DNA from: a virus
DNA length: 29,996 bases
IMG/VR virus record: IMGVR_UViG_3300025151_007956
Coordinates: 1-29,996 of that record
Direction: 5' to 3' (one strand)
Position numbers and translations under genes: made by a program. Shown one piece after another: positions 13,817-24,500 of this stretch. A model generated the notes under the pieces. That model saw nothing but the letters and a program-made list of their open reading frames with translations. It did no database searches and had not been told where the DNA came from. Position 1 is the stretch's first letter; every line of letters begins with the position of its first letter.

Positions 13817-16333
13817 TTATAATCTACCACTAATTCTTTTTTTCAGTTGAGTAAAACTATTTCTAACTCTATACTTAGATTTTTGTGCAAATTGATACGC
13901 TATAGGCATATCTACAGCTTTTTCTAGCGATATTACTATATCTCTCATCTTATACCCTTCTTCTCTAATATTAGTACTACTGGTGTAAACTCCTGTTTTA
14001 AGAAAATAATCTCTTACTTGAGGTTCTATAGTTAATTGTTTATTTTCAAAAGAACCTAAACATGCCGAGGAATATTGTACTTGTTCTCTAAATCCTACTT
14101 CTATTGGATGATAACTAGATGATAGTTGAGCACTAGATAAAATATCAGTTTCACCTGTATATGTAGTTCTATATCTTCCCATTTTATTTACATCTCTGAG
14201 TGAGTTTGCGAATAAATAAGGCCGTGTGCCGCCAAAACCTGAGAGACATTGTACCTCACATGCTACTCTTACTTTAGTATTTGCAGGAACAAATACAGTT
14301 TCATAAAAACCGCTATACGTATCACTACCAACTTCTACATTCCAGTATCTTTCTTTACTATCCCAAGTTCTTATACATATCCCCTGTGATTGGGCAAATT
14401 CATTTTCTTGAAAATTCCAATGAATATATTCCCCGTATGCTGATTTTCCTCCGTCTCTATCGTATCTAGCTCTATCGTCGGTATTAGGTGCTAGGATATA
14501 ATTAGAGTATACTTGCCCACTTCCATCTTCAGCAGATCCGTCCCAGCGATTTGGCTGTATTTTACAGTCTAAGAATGTTATTTTTCCTCCGGAGACTCCT
14601 ATATAAGGAGGGTACCTATATCCATCCTGAAGAAGTCTTTCTACTACCGTTCCATCTTGCATTCTATAAAAAGAGTAAAAACCTCTTTGTTCGTTATTTA
14701 ATAAAATTATATGTCTGTACTGAGTGGCAGATCTTGTGTGGTTTACTAAAAGAGCATAATCATCTGTTCTAGTAATATAGAAGTATGCTACTCTTCTGTA
14801 GGGATTATACCATCCATCAGTTACCCAACCGGTATATGTATGTCTAGTTGCATAGAAATTAGTAAATCTCATATCATAGTTACCGCTATATCCCCAAAAT
14901 CCTCTTTCCCCGTTATATGAAATACAGTTTCTATAAATAAGTCTGTGAGTATCTCTACTGTAAAAACCGGCATATGAAGATCTATAATTAGAAGAATTAT
15001 AAACACATGAGTCTATGGCCGATTCAAAATTTTCTCCGTCTGTACTGGTGCTATCACTTTGGTATGCAAGTCTTCCGTTAGTACTAACACCGCCGAAGTA
15101 AGTAGAACTAGTATTTCTACCTATACCTCTAAACTCTACGTTTCTATAAAGTACTCGTCTGGTTCTACCATTTGTCGAATCAGTCCATCTTTCTACTAGT
15201 ACAAATACCCTAGTATCACTTGAATCATCTGCAGCTCTAATTCTAGTATCTCTAGTTAATATTAGAATTAAACTACCTACTTTATGTAGATATCTTACTT
15301 GATCGTCTAACGTTAAAGTGTTACCTGATTTAGCAGTTACTTCATACCTTGTATCGTAATCCCAGTTTGTATCAGTATCATTATTTACATCAATTAATAT
15401 TTCATCTCCTACACTTATATCTGATGCATCTCCAATAGTGATTTGATTTGTAGAATCTGCTGTAGTAACAGCGGTAGTTAATGTGGTAGCCATTCTTTTA
15501 ACCATACTTCCATTAACATGGTATTTTTCTGTACCTGTTTGATACACTGTTTCTCCAACTACTGTACCGGAAATAGTATCCTCTACCAGCATTTTATTAG
15601 TTCGGTGATCTATTGCAAGAATAGTAGTCACATTTCTATTTGAACCTGTACCGAATATAATTTTATATCCTTTTCTAAATACTTTAACATTATCTACAAA
15701 AATATTTTTACCAGCTACTCTTATAATAGTACTACTAGGTGAAACATATTGTCGGTAATAAATTCTATTATTTTCAGTATCTACATCATGAACCCACATT
15801 CCTTCATCGGTACTGACTCTATAATCCACATTACGCTTAAAAACTGTAATCCAGTCTTCAGAAGCAAAATTGGAAGCATCAGCTACAGATAAATAATCAG
15901 CTTGATAATCATGATTAGAAGAAAGGGTAGTATTTAAATTTTTTTCTGATCCTGATAATATAATAGAAGCATATTTATGATTTTCTACATATATTCCATG
16001 CTGATCTGAGTTTGAACCTGAAATAATTATTTCTGAACCAGGTCTCATTTCTAATAAACCAGCAGATGAGCTATTACCTTCAGCAAATAATTCAGTCTTA
16101 GAAGATGCTCTTACGGTTATTCTTCCATTCATACCTAATTTAGCTCCATTATCTAAATATAAATTACCATCGCAAGTAATATCTCCGTATCCTAAAGCTA
16201 CATTTACATCACTATTTATAGTTACTTTGTGTCCTGCTGATATAGTAAATGTATCCCCAGCTGCTGGAGTACTTCCTCCCCAAGTAGAAGAAGAGGTCCA
16301 ATTTCCTGTTTGTGATGATGTTAAACTAGCCAT
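13817..16333 (-). CDS. G8-domain/beta-helix spike-like structural protein
   Basis: An 838-residue protein. The N-terminus (about 9-60) has WTSSSTWGGSTPAAGDTFTI followed by alternating strands and DGNLYLDNG, which resembles a G8 domain (paired strands with W-x-x-x-x-TWGG-x-x-P). Residues about 90-600 are rich in short beta strands, N/D/G turns and aromatic residues (for example VLYRNVEFRGIG, LIYRNCISYNGERGFWG), consistent with a right-handed beta-helix as in tailspikes. The C-terminal 200 residues are beta-rich and end in a basic segment (KKRISGRL). No catalytic motif of a known depolymerase is visible. It starts one base after the 58-aa gene. Probably a receptor-binding or polysaccharide-binding spike. 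Confidence 0.68.
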   Translation of the reverse strand: MASLTSSQTGNWTSSSTWGGSTPAAGDTFTISAGHKVTINSDVNVALGYGDITCDGNLYLDNGAKLGMNGRITVRASSKTELFAEGNSSSAGLLEMRPGSEIIISGSNSDQHGIYVENHKYASIILSGSEKNLNTTLSSNHDYQADYLSVADASNFASEDWITVFKRNVDYRVSTDEGMWVHDVDTENNRIYYRQYVSPSSTIIRVAGKNIFVDNVKVFRKGYKIIFGTGSNRNVTTILAIDHRTNKMLVEDTISGTVVGETVYQTGTEKYHVNGSMVKRMATTLTTAVTTADSTNQITIGDASDISVGDEILIDVNNDTDTNWDYDTRYEVTAKSGNTLTLDDQVRYLHKVGSLILILTRDTRIRAADDSSDTRVFVLVERWTDSTNGRTRRVLYRNVEFRGIGRNTSSTYFGGVSTNGRLAYQSDSTSTDGENFESAIDSCVYNSSNYRSSYAGFYSRDTHRLIYRNCISYNGERGFWGYSGNYDMRFTNFYATRHTYTGWVTDGWYNPYRRVAYFYITRTDDYALLVNHTRSATQYRHIILLNNEQRGFYSFYRMQDGTVVERLLQDGYRYPPYIGVSGGKITFLDCKIQPNRWDGSAEDGSGQVYSNYILAPNTDDRARYDRDGGKSAYGEYIHWNFQENEFAQSQGICIRTWDSKERYWNVEVGSDTYSGFYETVFVPANTKVRVACEVQCLSGFGGTRPYLFANSLRDVNKMGRYRTTYTGETDILSSAQLSSSYHPIEVGFREQVQYSSACLGSFENKQLTIEPQVRDYFLKTGVYTSSTNIREEGYKMRDIVISLEKAVDMPIAYQFAQKSKYRVRNSFTQLKKRISGRL

Positions 16334-16334
16334 A

Positions 16335-16511
16335 TTATTCTATATCTTCTGCAATATTATCTATTTCGTATTCAGATGTATCAACAGCTATTTCAAACGA
16401 TAAGTTACTACTATCATCTACAATACTGCCGCTGTTTAAAGCAATTAAATCAACATCACCTGTTACGCTTAATTCATTTGTGCTTTTATTATAACTTACA
16501 TAAATTATCAT
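16335..16511 (-). CDS. 58-residue acidic protein between two fibre genes
   Basis: Starts at the ATG complementary to 16509-16511, which overlaps the stop of the collagen-like fibre gene (ATGA), and ends with TAA one base before the ATG of the next gene. The product begins [16 protein letters not shown], is mostly beta-like in its first 25 residues and very acidic towards the C-terminus ([11 protein letters not shown]). I do not recognise it. The precise ATGA/TAA-N-ATG spacing on both sides and the continuous codon use support a real gene. It may be a small fibre chaperone or accessory tip subunit, as small proteins between fibre genes often are, but that is inference. Confidence 0.65.
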   Translation of the reverse strand: MIIYVSYNKSTNELSVTGDVDLIALNSGSIVDDSSNLSFEIAVDTSEYEIDNIAEDIE

Positions 16512-18862
16512 TGTACTGTAATTAATTTATCTATATCTTTACGAGTGGCTTGGATGAAATAAAAATAATGTTTATTTTCTGGTCCGCCAACTTTTATACT
16601 GTTATTTTTATATTCTATATAATAGTATAGATCAGAGCTTCCAATTCCAGTTAACTGTACTGTTATGCTCTTTTCATCTACTAATCCTGTCCATTCCTCA
16701 GGTAAATATATTGTGTCTTCTTTACTTTCTCCTCTAACATATACTGCATGTTCAGGACCCTCTAATACACCGTAGATTAATCTTTTATTATCCTGAGTTG
16801 GGTGAGGAATATCGAATGATTTAACTGCTGCAGTTAATGTACCTGAGATTGTTATATCCCCACTACCGCTTATATTACCTTCTACGGTTAGTTTTTCTGG
16901 AGGGTTATTATTACCTATTCCTAGACCTGTAGCGTTTAGCCTCATAATCTCCGTGGAATCATTATGCCATTTGTAGAGAGGAGTAGTACCGGATAAAAAG
17001 CTTATTCCGTCTATTAATGCAGTACCGGACTGTCCAATTTCTATTATATCGGATGTTTTACCAATTAACCTTCTAAGATTATCACCATCTTTAGTAAAAA
17101 TAAAATGACCCTCTTGAATAACCATACCTACAATAGTAGAGTTGACTTCACTTCCACCACCGTTCCAAGTTCCACCACGTGAATATAAAACACCGTCGAT
17201 ATCTAATTTTACTAATGCTTCAGCAACTCCAATACCTACATTACCATTACCTCTCTGAACAGATATTGCTGTATTTCCGGCAATACTATTATCGTGATTT
17301 TTTATAAGTAAATCATTAGAAGAGTTCCCATCAGCTGTAAATGAGAAACCGTAACTCATATCAGCATTGGAATTTGTAGTATTTTCTACTAATTCTAATC
17401 TAGATACATTGTTACCAGTTCCGTTAGAAGGACCACCTACTCTTAAAGTAGCTGCAGAACCGTCTGAGTTAGGTCCTGCAACATGTAATATTGTTTGAGG
17501 GTTAGATATACCAATACCTGCATTACCGTTTACATATAAATTAGTTCCATCAAATGTTAAATTAGCTTCACCAGTTACTGTTCCATCACCGTCAGCTGTA
17601 ATTACCCTATCATTAGTATCTCCGGTAATTCCTAAAGCTCCTGTTGGTCCAGTAGGTCCGGTTGGTCCCGTTGGCCCTGTTGGTCCAGGAGGTCCGGCAG
17701 TATTAGATGGTGTTCCGGTTGGTCCTGTTGGACCTGGAGGTCCAGCAACGTTAGATGGAGTTCCATCGGTACCGCTTGGTCCGGTAGGACCGGTAGGTCC
17801 AGGAGGTCCAGCAACGTTAGAGTCATTACCGCTAGGTCCCGTAGGTCCCGTAGGTCCAGGAGGTCCAGCAACGTTAGATGGAGTTCCGTCAGTTCCACTA
17901 GGTCCAGTAGGTCCAGTAGGTCCAGGAGGTCCAGCTACGTTAGAATCATTACCACTAGGTCCAGTAGGTCCTGTTGGACCCGGAGGTCCAGCTACATTCG
18001 ATGGTGAACCATCATTTCCACTAGGTCCTGTTGGGCCTGTAGGTCCCGGAGGTCCAGCTACGTTGGAATCGGCACCTGTTGGTCCAGTAGGTCCAGGAGG
18101 ACCTGCTACGTTAGAAGGACTACCGTCGTTACCCGAAGGTCCTGTTGGGCCTGTAGGTCCCGGAGGTCCAGCAACGTTAGAATCTGCTCCTGTTGGTCCG
18201 GTAGGTCCAGGAGGACCTGCTACATTCGATGGCGAACCGTCATTCCCAGATGGACCAGTAGGTCCTGTTGGTCCAGGAGGTCCTGCTACGTTTGAATCTG
18301 CTCCGGTAGGTCCTGTTGGACCAGGAGGTCCAGCAACATTTGAAGGACTCCCATCATTTCCACTAGGTCCTGTAGGACCTGTTGGTCCCGGAGGTCCAGC
18401 AACATTTGAATCTGCTCCAGAAGGTCCAGTAGGTCCTGTTGGTCCAGCAACGTTAGAATCGGCACCTGTCGGTCCAGTTGGCCCGGTAGGACCAGTAGGA
18501 CCGGTTGGTCCGGTAGGTCCGGTTAAGGATAAATCTGTTCTAGTAACTATCTTACCGTCAGAATCTGCTAATAATATTTTTGTTTCACTTGAACCGGCCG
18601 GTACATTAGGTAATTTAACGTCTGACCCTGAAGCTATTAAGGCTAAAGCTCCAAAGGTACCCATACTGACTGTATCATTAGAATCAACTTCTAATATAGG
18701 AATACCTGAAATATCGTTTACTGAAAATAAGGATCCAGAAAGGGAATCTGTGATAGAGAATAATTGTCCTTGATTACCTTGAATATCGACAATTGTATTA
18801 TCTCCTGTAGAACCTGATCCGTGTACGATCAGGCCTTTTCTAATTTTAAATTCGTTAGCCAT
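16508..18862 (-). CDS. Second collagen-like tail fibre
   Basis: A 784-residue fibre. The N-terminus [18 protein letters not shown] is typical of marine T4-like fibre proteins. The linker [17 protein letters not shown] to [12 protein letters not shown] (about 87-117) is almost identical to that of the 1151-aa fibre. Residues about 115-408 are Gly-X-Y triplets with 14 S-N-(V/T)-A breaks. [18 protein letters not shown] and similar segments follow. The C-terminal domain (about 670-784) starts near KSFDIPHPT and includes [12 protein letters not shown] and [11 protein letters not shown], a fibre domain frequent in T4-like marine phages. The leader carries TATTTATA 36 nt upstream and is the only one with a fair Shine-Dalgarno-like AAGGA (7 nt before ATG). 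Two different distal domains on related collagen stalks suggest two separate fibre types. Confidence 0.85.
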   Translation of the reverse strand: MANEFKIRKGLIVHGSGSTGDNTIVDIQGNQGQLFSITDSLSGSLFSVNDISGIPILEVDSNDTVSMGTFGALALIASGSDVKLPNVPAGSSETKILLADSDGKIVTRTDLSLTGPTGPTGPTGPTGPTGPTGADSNVAGPTGPTGPSGADSNVAGPPGPTGPTGPSGNDGSPSNVAGPPGPTGPTGADSNVAGPPGPTGPTGPSGNDGSPSNVAGPPGPTGPTGADSNVAGPPGPTGPTGPSGNDGSPSNVAGPPGPTGPTGADSNVAGPPGPTGPTGPSGNDGSPSNVAGPPGPTGPTGPSGNDSNVAGPPGPTGPTGPSGTDGTPSNVAGPPGPTGPTGPSGNDSNVAGPPGPTGPTGPSGTDGTPSNVAGPPGPTGPTGTPSNTAGPPGPTGPTGPTGPTGPTGALGITGDTNDRVITADGDGTVTGEANLTFDGTNLYVNGNAGIGISNPQTILHVAGPNSDGSAATLRVGGPSNGTGNNVSRLELVENTTNSNADMSYGFSFTADGNSSNDLLIKNHDNSIAGNTAISVQRGNGNVGIGVAEALVKLDIDGVLYSRGGTWNGGGSEVNSTIVGMVIQEGHFIFTKDGDNLRRLIGKTSDIIEIGQSGTALIDGISFLSGTTPLYKWHNDSTEIMRLNATGLGIGNNNPPEKLTVEGNISGSGDITISGTLTAAVKSFDIPHPTQDNKRLIYGVLEGPEHAVYVRGESKEDTIYLPEEWTGLVDEKSITVQLTGIGSSDLYYYIEYKNNSIKVGGPENKHYFYFIQATRKDIDKLITVQ
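17640..18520 (-). repeat. Collagen-like Gly-X-Y repeat block of the 784-aa fibre
   Basis: About 294 codons with the same grammar as the larger fibre: blocks of four to six Gly-X-Y triplets, each starting with GPPGPT, separated by S-N-(V/T)-A. There are 14 breaks. Units of 16 and 22 residues alternate regularly through the middle (GPTGAD units alternating with GPSGNDGSP units), a higher-order repeat suggesting duplication of a 38-residue pair. Confidence 0.88.
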
Positions 18863-18898
18863 AAATTTATCCTTTTTTCATTGTCCAAAAGGGTCTTA

Positions 18899-18906
18899 TA
18901 TAAATA
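18899..18906 (-). promoter_or_regulatory. Putative late promoter motif TATTTATA before the 784-aa fibre
   Basis: An exact TATTTATA in the gene direction, followed by TAAGACCC, in the gap between the LamG gene ending at 18912 and the ATG at 18862, 36 nt from the ATG. Confidence 0.5.
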
Positions 18907-18911
18907 TCTAC

Positions 18912-20177
18912 TTATATATTAAATCGTTCTTTTATTGCGTTATAGTTTTGTTTTACTTCTGAGTCTGTTAGTACTTTGTTGTAAACTCTTGCGATTGCTA
19001 TTTCACCATTCAGTACTCTATCTGAGGTTCCATTACCGCCAAATTTTAAACTTGTACTATTTGTATTACATGCTAATACAGAACTGAAATCGGAAGTTTT
19101 TACTAAAACCCCATTTACGTATATTTTTCCATACTGTCCATCATAATTAGAAACAATATGTGTCCATTTATTTGCCGGGAATGCTGCTCCAAGAGCAGTT
19201 TGTCTAAGACCTCCTGATGTTGTTATATTTTGAGCTATAGAAAAAGGCGATGTTTGAGATAAATGTATCAAATAGTTACTTTTATCTATCAATCTCGGGT
19301 ATAAGTTATTTTGAGTAGAATTTGCTTTAACTACAAATTCAAAACTCATAGCTGTGGTTAAGTCTAAAGAATTATTGTCAGCTACTTCTAAATAGTCATC
19401 AGTGCCATCAAAAGTCATCTGTGCATCACTATTAAAAGATACATTAGAAAGGTCTATATCATGATTTCTAGTTAAATCGATAAGTGATCCGGATACTGAT
19501 CTAGTTTCACCTAATATAAAAGGTGTTGCATGATCTCTTTGTTCTACTTGATAATCTCTCCAATATGCATCAGCGTCTACAGTTGTTCCAATTGCTTGGC
19601 ATCGTATAGTATTTATAGAGGTATTCAAAGATCCTGATGGTACAGTAACTGATAATCTTTCCCAATCTCCGTTTCCTGAGTGATATCCGCTAGCATACCC
19701 CCAGTAACTTGAACCATCTTGAGTAGTATTGATATGTATTCTAGCCATAGAAGCCTGATCTGTTTTACACCATACTGATACTGTATAATCTTTATCATTA
19801 TCTATAGAACCTGGAGCTGTTCCTGAAAAATTACTTTCACTATTACCACCGGTTCTTTTTTTCATTTTCCATGCTCCTACAAATCCGGGCCCTTCATAAT
19901 TGGGTATCCATTCCATACCGCCATCATCACTAATATTACTATTTGGATAGTAGGACCAATCCCATACTGTTCCGTGTAAGTTACTATGGTAAACAGCACT
20001 ACTGGTAAAGAAGGATCCAGGTGAAGAAGGAGTCATACTTCCTACATCAAAAGTGGTTGTAGGTTCTCCTTTATTAAATTTATACGATTCGTGACTTGCA
20101 GATACCAAAGGATATCCAGTGTCATATCCGAATACTAATCCATCTACTGCTATATTTGCTCCTCCTGATGTTGCCAT
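18912..20177 (-). CDS. LamG/concanavalin-like virion protein with extra CBM-like module
   Basis: A 421-residue protein. It has an N-terminal ANIAVDGLVFGYDTG (about 7-21), the signature opening of these phage LamG proteins. Next comes an inserted beta-sandwich (about 125-225) with YTVSVWCKT, GDWERLSVTVPSG and YWRDYQVEQRDHATPF, similar to CBM4/9-type carbohydrate-binding modules. A LamG-type jelly roll (about 250-400) follows, with FDGTDDYLEVADN, KWTHIVSNYDG and KIYVNGV. The tail ARVYNKVLTDSEVKQNYNAIK (about 397-417) is shared with the two upstream paralogues. Its ATG overlaps the previous stop by one base (TAATG). It probably binds glycans on the host surface. Confidence 0.78.
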   Translation of the reverse strand: MATSGGANIAVDGLVFGYDTGYPLVSASHESYKFNKGEPTTTFDVGSMTPSSPGSFFTSSAVYHSNLHGTVWDWSYYPNSNISDDGGMEWIPNYEGPGFVGAWKMKKRTGGNSESNFSGTAPGSIDNDKDYTVSVWCKTDQASMARIHINTTQDGSSYWGYASGYHSGNGDWERLSVTVPSGSLNTSINTIRCQAIGTTVDADAYWRDYQVEQRDHATPFILGETRSVSGSLIDLTRNHDIDLSNVSFNSDAQMTFDGTDDYLEVADNNSLDLTTAMSFEFVVKANSTQNNLYPRLIDKSNYLIHLSQTSPFSIAQNITTSGGLRQTALGAAFPANKWTHIVSNYDGQYGKIYVNGVLVKTSDFSSVLACNTNSTSLKFGGNGTSDRVLNGEIAIARVYNKVLTDSEVKQNYNAIKERFNI

Positions 20178-20890
20178 TATAGATTAAATCTTGGTTTTGA
20201 AACATTATAGTTTTGTAAAATTTCATTTGCTGTCAAAGCTTTATTATACACAAACACAGGTCCGAAAAAACAATTTCCTCCATCTCTGTTAAAACTGTCA
20301 GCTCCTCCTATACCTGAAAGGTTATCTGTACCTATAGTCATAGCTCCATCAGTAGAAAATACTCTTGCACTAGTAGTTGTTGCACCTTGTATATTATTAA
20401 AATAAATTTTAGTAATAGAACCATCAGAAGTCATTGAAGTTAAATTCCATTTATTAAATAAATCACTTGGTGATTGAGAAGTAAAGTTAGAAGGTGTTAA
20501 ATTACCTGAGGTCGAAACAAAGTCTATAAAAGGACCCCTTGCTACAGTAGTACTACTAGTATCGTCCCATTGAAACCTGAAATTATCGGTACAAGCATAA
20601 GTCCTATGTCCTACATTAGCAAAAGCAGTTGGTCCCAAATTTAAACTCCAAATACAAAGAGTATAGTTATTAGTTGTAGGCATCCCTGTAATAGCAATAT
20701 TCTTACTCCCATCAACCTGTATTGCACCATTATTTTGTGAGGAAAAAGTAGGCCCACCAGTTAAAGTACCGTCATTTCCATTTCCTGATAAGTCAAATAA
20801 GGTTGTGCCTGAACCTGGGTAAGATTTGTGTGATGCTGAATCCAGAGCAAGCACTAATCCGTCTGTTACTATGTTTGGTCCTGTAAACAT
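20177..20890 (-). CDS. LamG/concanavalin-like virion protein (middle paralogue)
   Basis: A 237-residue protein. GPNIVTDGLVLALDSASHKSYPGSGTTLFDLSGNGNDG in outline covers residues about 3-41 and is a well-known opening of phage concanavalin-type proteins. A single LamG-like jelly roll follows (IAITGMPTTNNYTLCIWS, NKWNLTSMTSDGSITKIYFN). The C-terminus VYNKALTANEILQNYN (about 215-230) aligns with the paralogues on both sides. No enzymatic motif is visible. It overlaps the next gene by one base and lies three bases from the gene at 20894-21559. Likely role: sugar-binding subunit of a fibre or baseplate. Confidence 0.78.
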   Translation of the reverse strand: MFTGPNIVTDGLVLALDSASHKSYPGSGTTLFDLSGNGNDGTLTGGPTFSSQNNGAIQVDGSKNIAITGMPTTNNYTLCIWSLNLGPTAFANVGHRTYACTDNFRFQWDDTSSTTVARGPFIDFVSTSGNLTPSNFTSQSPSDLFNKWNLTSMTSDGSITKIYFNNIQGATTTSARVFSTDGAMTIGTDNLSGIGGADSFNRDGGNCFFGPVFVYNKALTANEILQNYNVSKPRFNL

Positions 20891-20893
20891 ATT

Positions 20894-21559
20894 TTATAAT
20901 CCAAATCTTGATTTAACTGCGTTATAATTTTGTAGGACATCTCTAGCTGAAAGGGTTCTATCATATACTTTAATAGGTCCGAATTCACCAAACCAATCAT
21001 ATTGGCTATCAGTTGGTCTGCCTGAACCTAATATTAAATTTTGATTAAATGTATAACTAGTTAAACTAGTATCACTAGCTTGCTGTTCTGCATTACCGTA
21101 AAGTAGAGCTGTAGAACCATTAAATGTTATAACTACATGAAACCAATCATTTAAAGCAGGGGAAAAGCTTGTATTACTCGATGCCCATCCTCGTTCTTGT
21201 AACCCCCAAGCTAGATTACCTCCGTTTAAACCTACATAAAATCTATTAGCTGATGACCAATTTCCTTGAACTAAAAATAAATCAGTACCAGTTGTGGTTT
21301 GTTTAACCCACAATTCATAACTAAGATCTTGTGTAGTAGGGTTTACTCCATTCCCATAATTTATACTAATGTAATCATCTGTTCCATCAGTAACCACAAC
21401 ATTATTGGTAACTGTGGCATTATTTAAACTACCACTATACGTACTATCACCTAAGTTGCTTAATACCGTTCCGGACCCAGGATACGACTTATGATTTGCC
21501 GCATCTACAGTTATAACTAGTCCGTCTGTAATTATGCTAGGTCCTCTTGAAAACGCCAT
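20894..21559 (-). CDS. LamG/concanavalin-like virion protein (first paralogue)
   Basis: A 221-residue protein, the first of three tandem paralogues. The opening is RGPSIITDGLVITVDAANHKSYPGSGT in outline (about 5-31). One LamG domain covers about 50-200 (DGTDDYISINYG, LSYELWVKQ, NDWFHVVITFNGS) and the shared tail is KVYDRTLSARDVLQNYNAVK (about 197-216). The three copies have diverged strongly in the sugar-binding face but keep both ends, which suggests a conserved attachment mode with variable ligands. Its leader is 10 nt and has no clear ribosome-binding site. Confidence 0.78.
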   Translation of the reverse strand: MAFSRGPSIITDGLVITVDAANHKSYPGSGTVLSNLGDSTYSGSLNNATVTNNVVVTDGTDDYISINYGNGVNPTTQDLSYELWVKQTTTGTDLFLVQGNWSSANRFYVGLNGGNLAWGLQERGWASSNTSFSPALNDWFHVVITFNGSTALLYGNAEQQASDTSLTSYTFNQNLILGSGRPTDSQYDWFGEFGPIKVYDRTLSARDVLQNYNAVKSRFGL

Positions 21560-21569
21560 TTATATTATT

Positions 21570-24500
21570 TTATAAACCTCTAACCAGAGACTTAACCGTC
21601 CAGTTATCAGAAGTTGTAGTTGCTCTTAATCTTAAATCAGCACCTGAAATATCAACTGATAGAGTTACATCAGAAGTATCTCCTAAATCGTTTGTAGATG
21701 TTTCTGTAAATTCTACGTTAGTTCCGTCGTGTGTTGCAAAAACCGTTCCAGCTCTTAAATTTGTTCCGCTTTTAATTACAAAGTCAAAAAATGCAGCATC
21801 ATAACTTGCATGAGCTATCGAAGCTACTGTTTCTGTTCCTGTATCTACGTCTGTATTTTCTTGATTAGATACTAAAGCGTTTGTGACAAGTATATCTTTT
21901 GAAAATACATTTTGTTCCGTACTACCATCTAATCTAAAATATTCAGTGTATCCACCGCTACCATCATCAGATCTAAATACTATGTCTCCATCATCTTGTT
22001 TATTAGTAATATACAAGTCGCCAACATTATTTTCAATTACAGAATCTGTTGCATTATGATATATTTCTAAATCTCCTCCATCACCAAAGGTAGCTTTTAT
22101 ATTATCGTCCCACTTAGTAAGACGCTTCATACGGATAGCAGTTTGACTACTATCTATAATTAGAAAGTCTACACTACCGGATTGAAGTTTTATATCACTA
22201 GTTCCATTAGAAGTTTTAATAAGTAAATCACCAGTACCATTTTGATCTACATAAGAGTTGCTACCATCGTGGTATATTGATAAATCAGGACCTGTTCCAA
22301 ACTTAGCTTTCACACCATCTGTAAATCTCATTTCGCGACTAACTAAAGTTATAGCTGCGCCTCCATCTAATCTAAAATATTCAGTCGTGCCTCCAGAACC
22401 ATCATCTGATTCAAATATAATATCGGCGTCGTTAGTATCGTTTTTGATAATTAAATTACCTTCAGTCTCTCTTATTGTTCCGTTAGTACCATCATGAAAT
22501 ATTTGTAAATCCCCTCCACTACCGATTTTCAATTTAACATCGTCGATAAATTTTAATTCTCTCGAAGCAATCATCTGACCAGCACCGCCGTCAAATCTCA
22601 AATATTGTGTACTACCGGAATTAAATCTGATGTCACCGGTAGCAGTAGAAGTTTTTATAACAAGGTTACCGTTAGCACTATTTATTTCTGAATCAGTTCC
22701 ATCATGAGATATTTGTAAATCATTTCCGCCACCTACGTTTATATTAGTATTATCAAGAACTTTTAAAGGTTTAGAATGTATAGTACCGCCGGCCCCTCCA
22801 TCAACTCTAAAATATTGTGTTACGTCGCCTGTACCATCATCTGATTGAAATATAATATCTCCGTCATCAGTGTAGTTAGATATAGTTAAATCACCTACAG
22901 CGTTAGTTATAAATGCATTTGTTCCATTATGTCTTATATGTAAATCATCATTAGAACCAAAATTTAACCTGGTGTTGTCTGATAAATTTAGAGAGCCTGA
23001 TAAATTTAAACTGCCTGTAAATGTATGGGTATCATCAATCGTGTCTCCAAACTGTGTAGAACCTGATTGATATATAACTGAAGAGCTTACGGTAGTAGTT
23101 ACGTACTGTTCTGCTGTAAGAGTACCTTCAATAGTTACATTATCTTTAAAAGTAGCTTCTCCTTTGACGTAAAGTCCATTTGTAGGAGCTGAATCACCAA
23201 AATCATTAGAAAGCGTTAATGATTTCGCTTTTACATCTTTAGCAGATCCTCCAGCTGCAAATATTCCTAAATAAGAAGAGTATGTTCTTAAACGAGTTTC
23301 TTGGTTTCCTAAGTATATATTATCGCCGTCTAAATATAAATCTCCACTTGCACTTATATCCCCCGAGGCCGTAATTGCTCCTGTTATATCGATACCGCCA
23401 GTAGCGGTTGCTAATTTTGTATTACCGGCGTATTTTAATGAAACAGCTGTGGTTCCTACACCGATACCTCTTACACCGCCTGCTACTAATGATACATTAT
23501 CTGCAGATGTTCTAACCATACCGGTATTTACATCTTGAGCAAAACCATAATCTGCCTCAGCATCATTACCGGCTGACCAAACTACCATTCTACCGTGAGT
23601 TGAATCTGCGTTACCTACAGCTAGTACTAAATCATCTTCAGAACTTCTAAAATGGAAAGAAGCACCTCCTCCATAACTTTCAGAATCAGAATGTCTATGT
23701 AGTAAAAATCCTCTTTGAGTACCGGCTGGGTTATCACTAAATTCAATACCTGCTCCACTACCATTACTTTCTTGATGTAATCTGAGTAAATATGCATCAC
23801 TTGCATCAGAATGTGAAACTAATAATTTTCCGCTACCGGTTATATGTCCTGCAAAAGTTGCGTTTTGTGAACTGTCTAAATTTAAAGTAGAACCCCCAGC
23901 TGTTTTTAAATCTATAGAATTACCGCTAGGAGCTTGTATAACTACATTTTCTCCACTTGACGCTAATATATGTAAATTATCAAATGAATCATCGCCAATA
24001 AAGTGATTATCTCCTATTAATAAATTACCTGAAGCTGTTACATGATTAACTACTAATTCTTTCCATTTTTGTGCAGTTCTACCTAAAGAAACTGCTTCAT
24101 CAGTTGATGGTCTAAATACTGTTGAGGTATGAGTTATTCTACTAGCACCATCCACTCTAAACTGCATTGCATCTGAAGTACTTAAATCTAAACTAAGATC
24201 GGTATTGTTTCCTGCAGAAAAATGGGTTCCAAAAAATTGACTACCGCTTATGTTACCAACTACTTCTAATTTTTCTCCTGGTGATGTAGTTCCTATACCA
24301 ACGTTACCTGAAGAAGAAACAAATAATGCATCTACACTTGATACGCCTGTGATTTTAAAGCTATTTGAATTACCTGATAGCTGATGGATTTGGGTTCCTA
24401 CTACATTTACTCTAGCTGTTGTAGAAGTAGTATTTACTGAGATTTTATCTACAAATGTGTTTGTAGCTGTTAAGTCACCACTTGCACTTATGTTTCCTTG

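Noticed and set aside
2806-14939. TATAAATA or TATTTATA octamers inside coding sequence (2908, 3675, 3840, 6498, 14932)
   Set aside because: They fall within Phe/Leu/Ile/Tyr/Asn/Lys codons of confident genes, in both orientations, at about the rate expected for AT-rich DNA. They were not listed as promoters.
13817-16333. Possible polysaccharide lyase or depolymerase activity of the beta-helix protein
   Set aside because: The beta-helix-like pattern is visible, but no catalytic motif of known tailspike hydrolases or lyases could be identified, so no enzyme function was assigned.
17632-17898. Minus-strand open frame of 88 codons with Leu-Asp-Leu repeats
   Set aside because: Frame-shifted reading of the collagen repeats of the 784-aa fibre; it has no start context and ends where the repeat ends.
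18063-18773. Plus-strand open frame over the second collagen-like stalk
   Set aside because: Same antisense repeat effect as in the larger fibre; no independent evidence for a gene.
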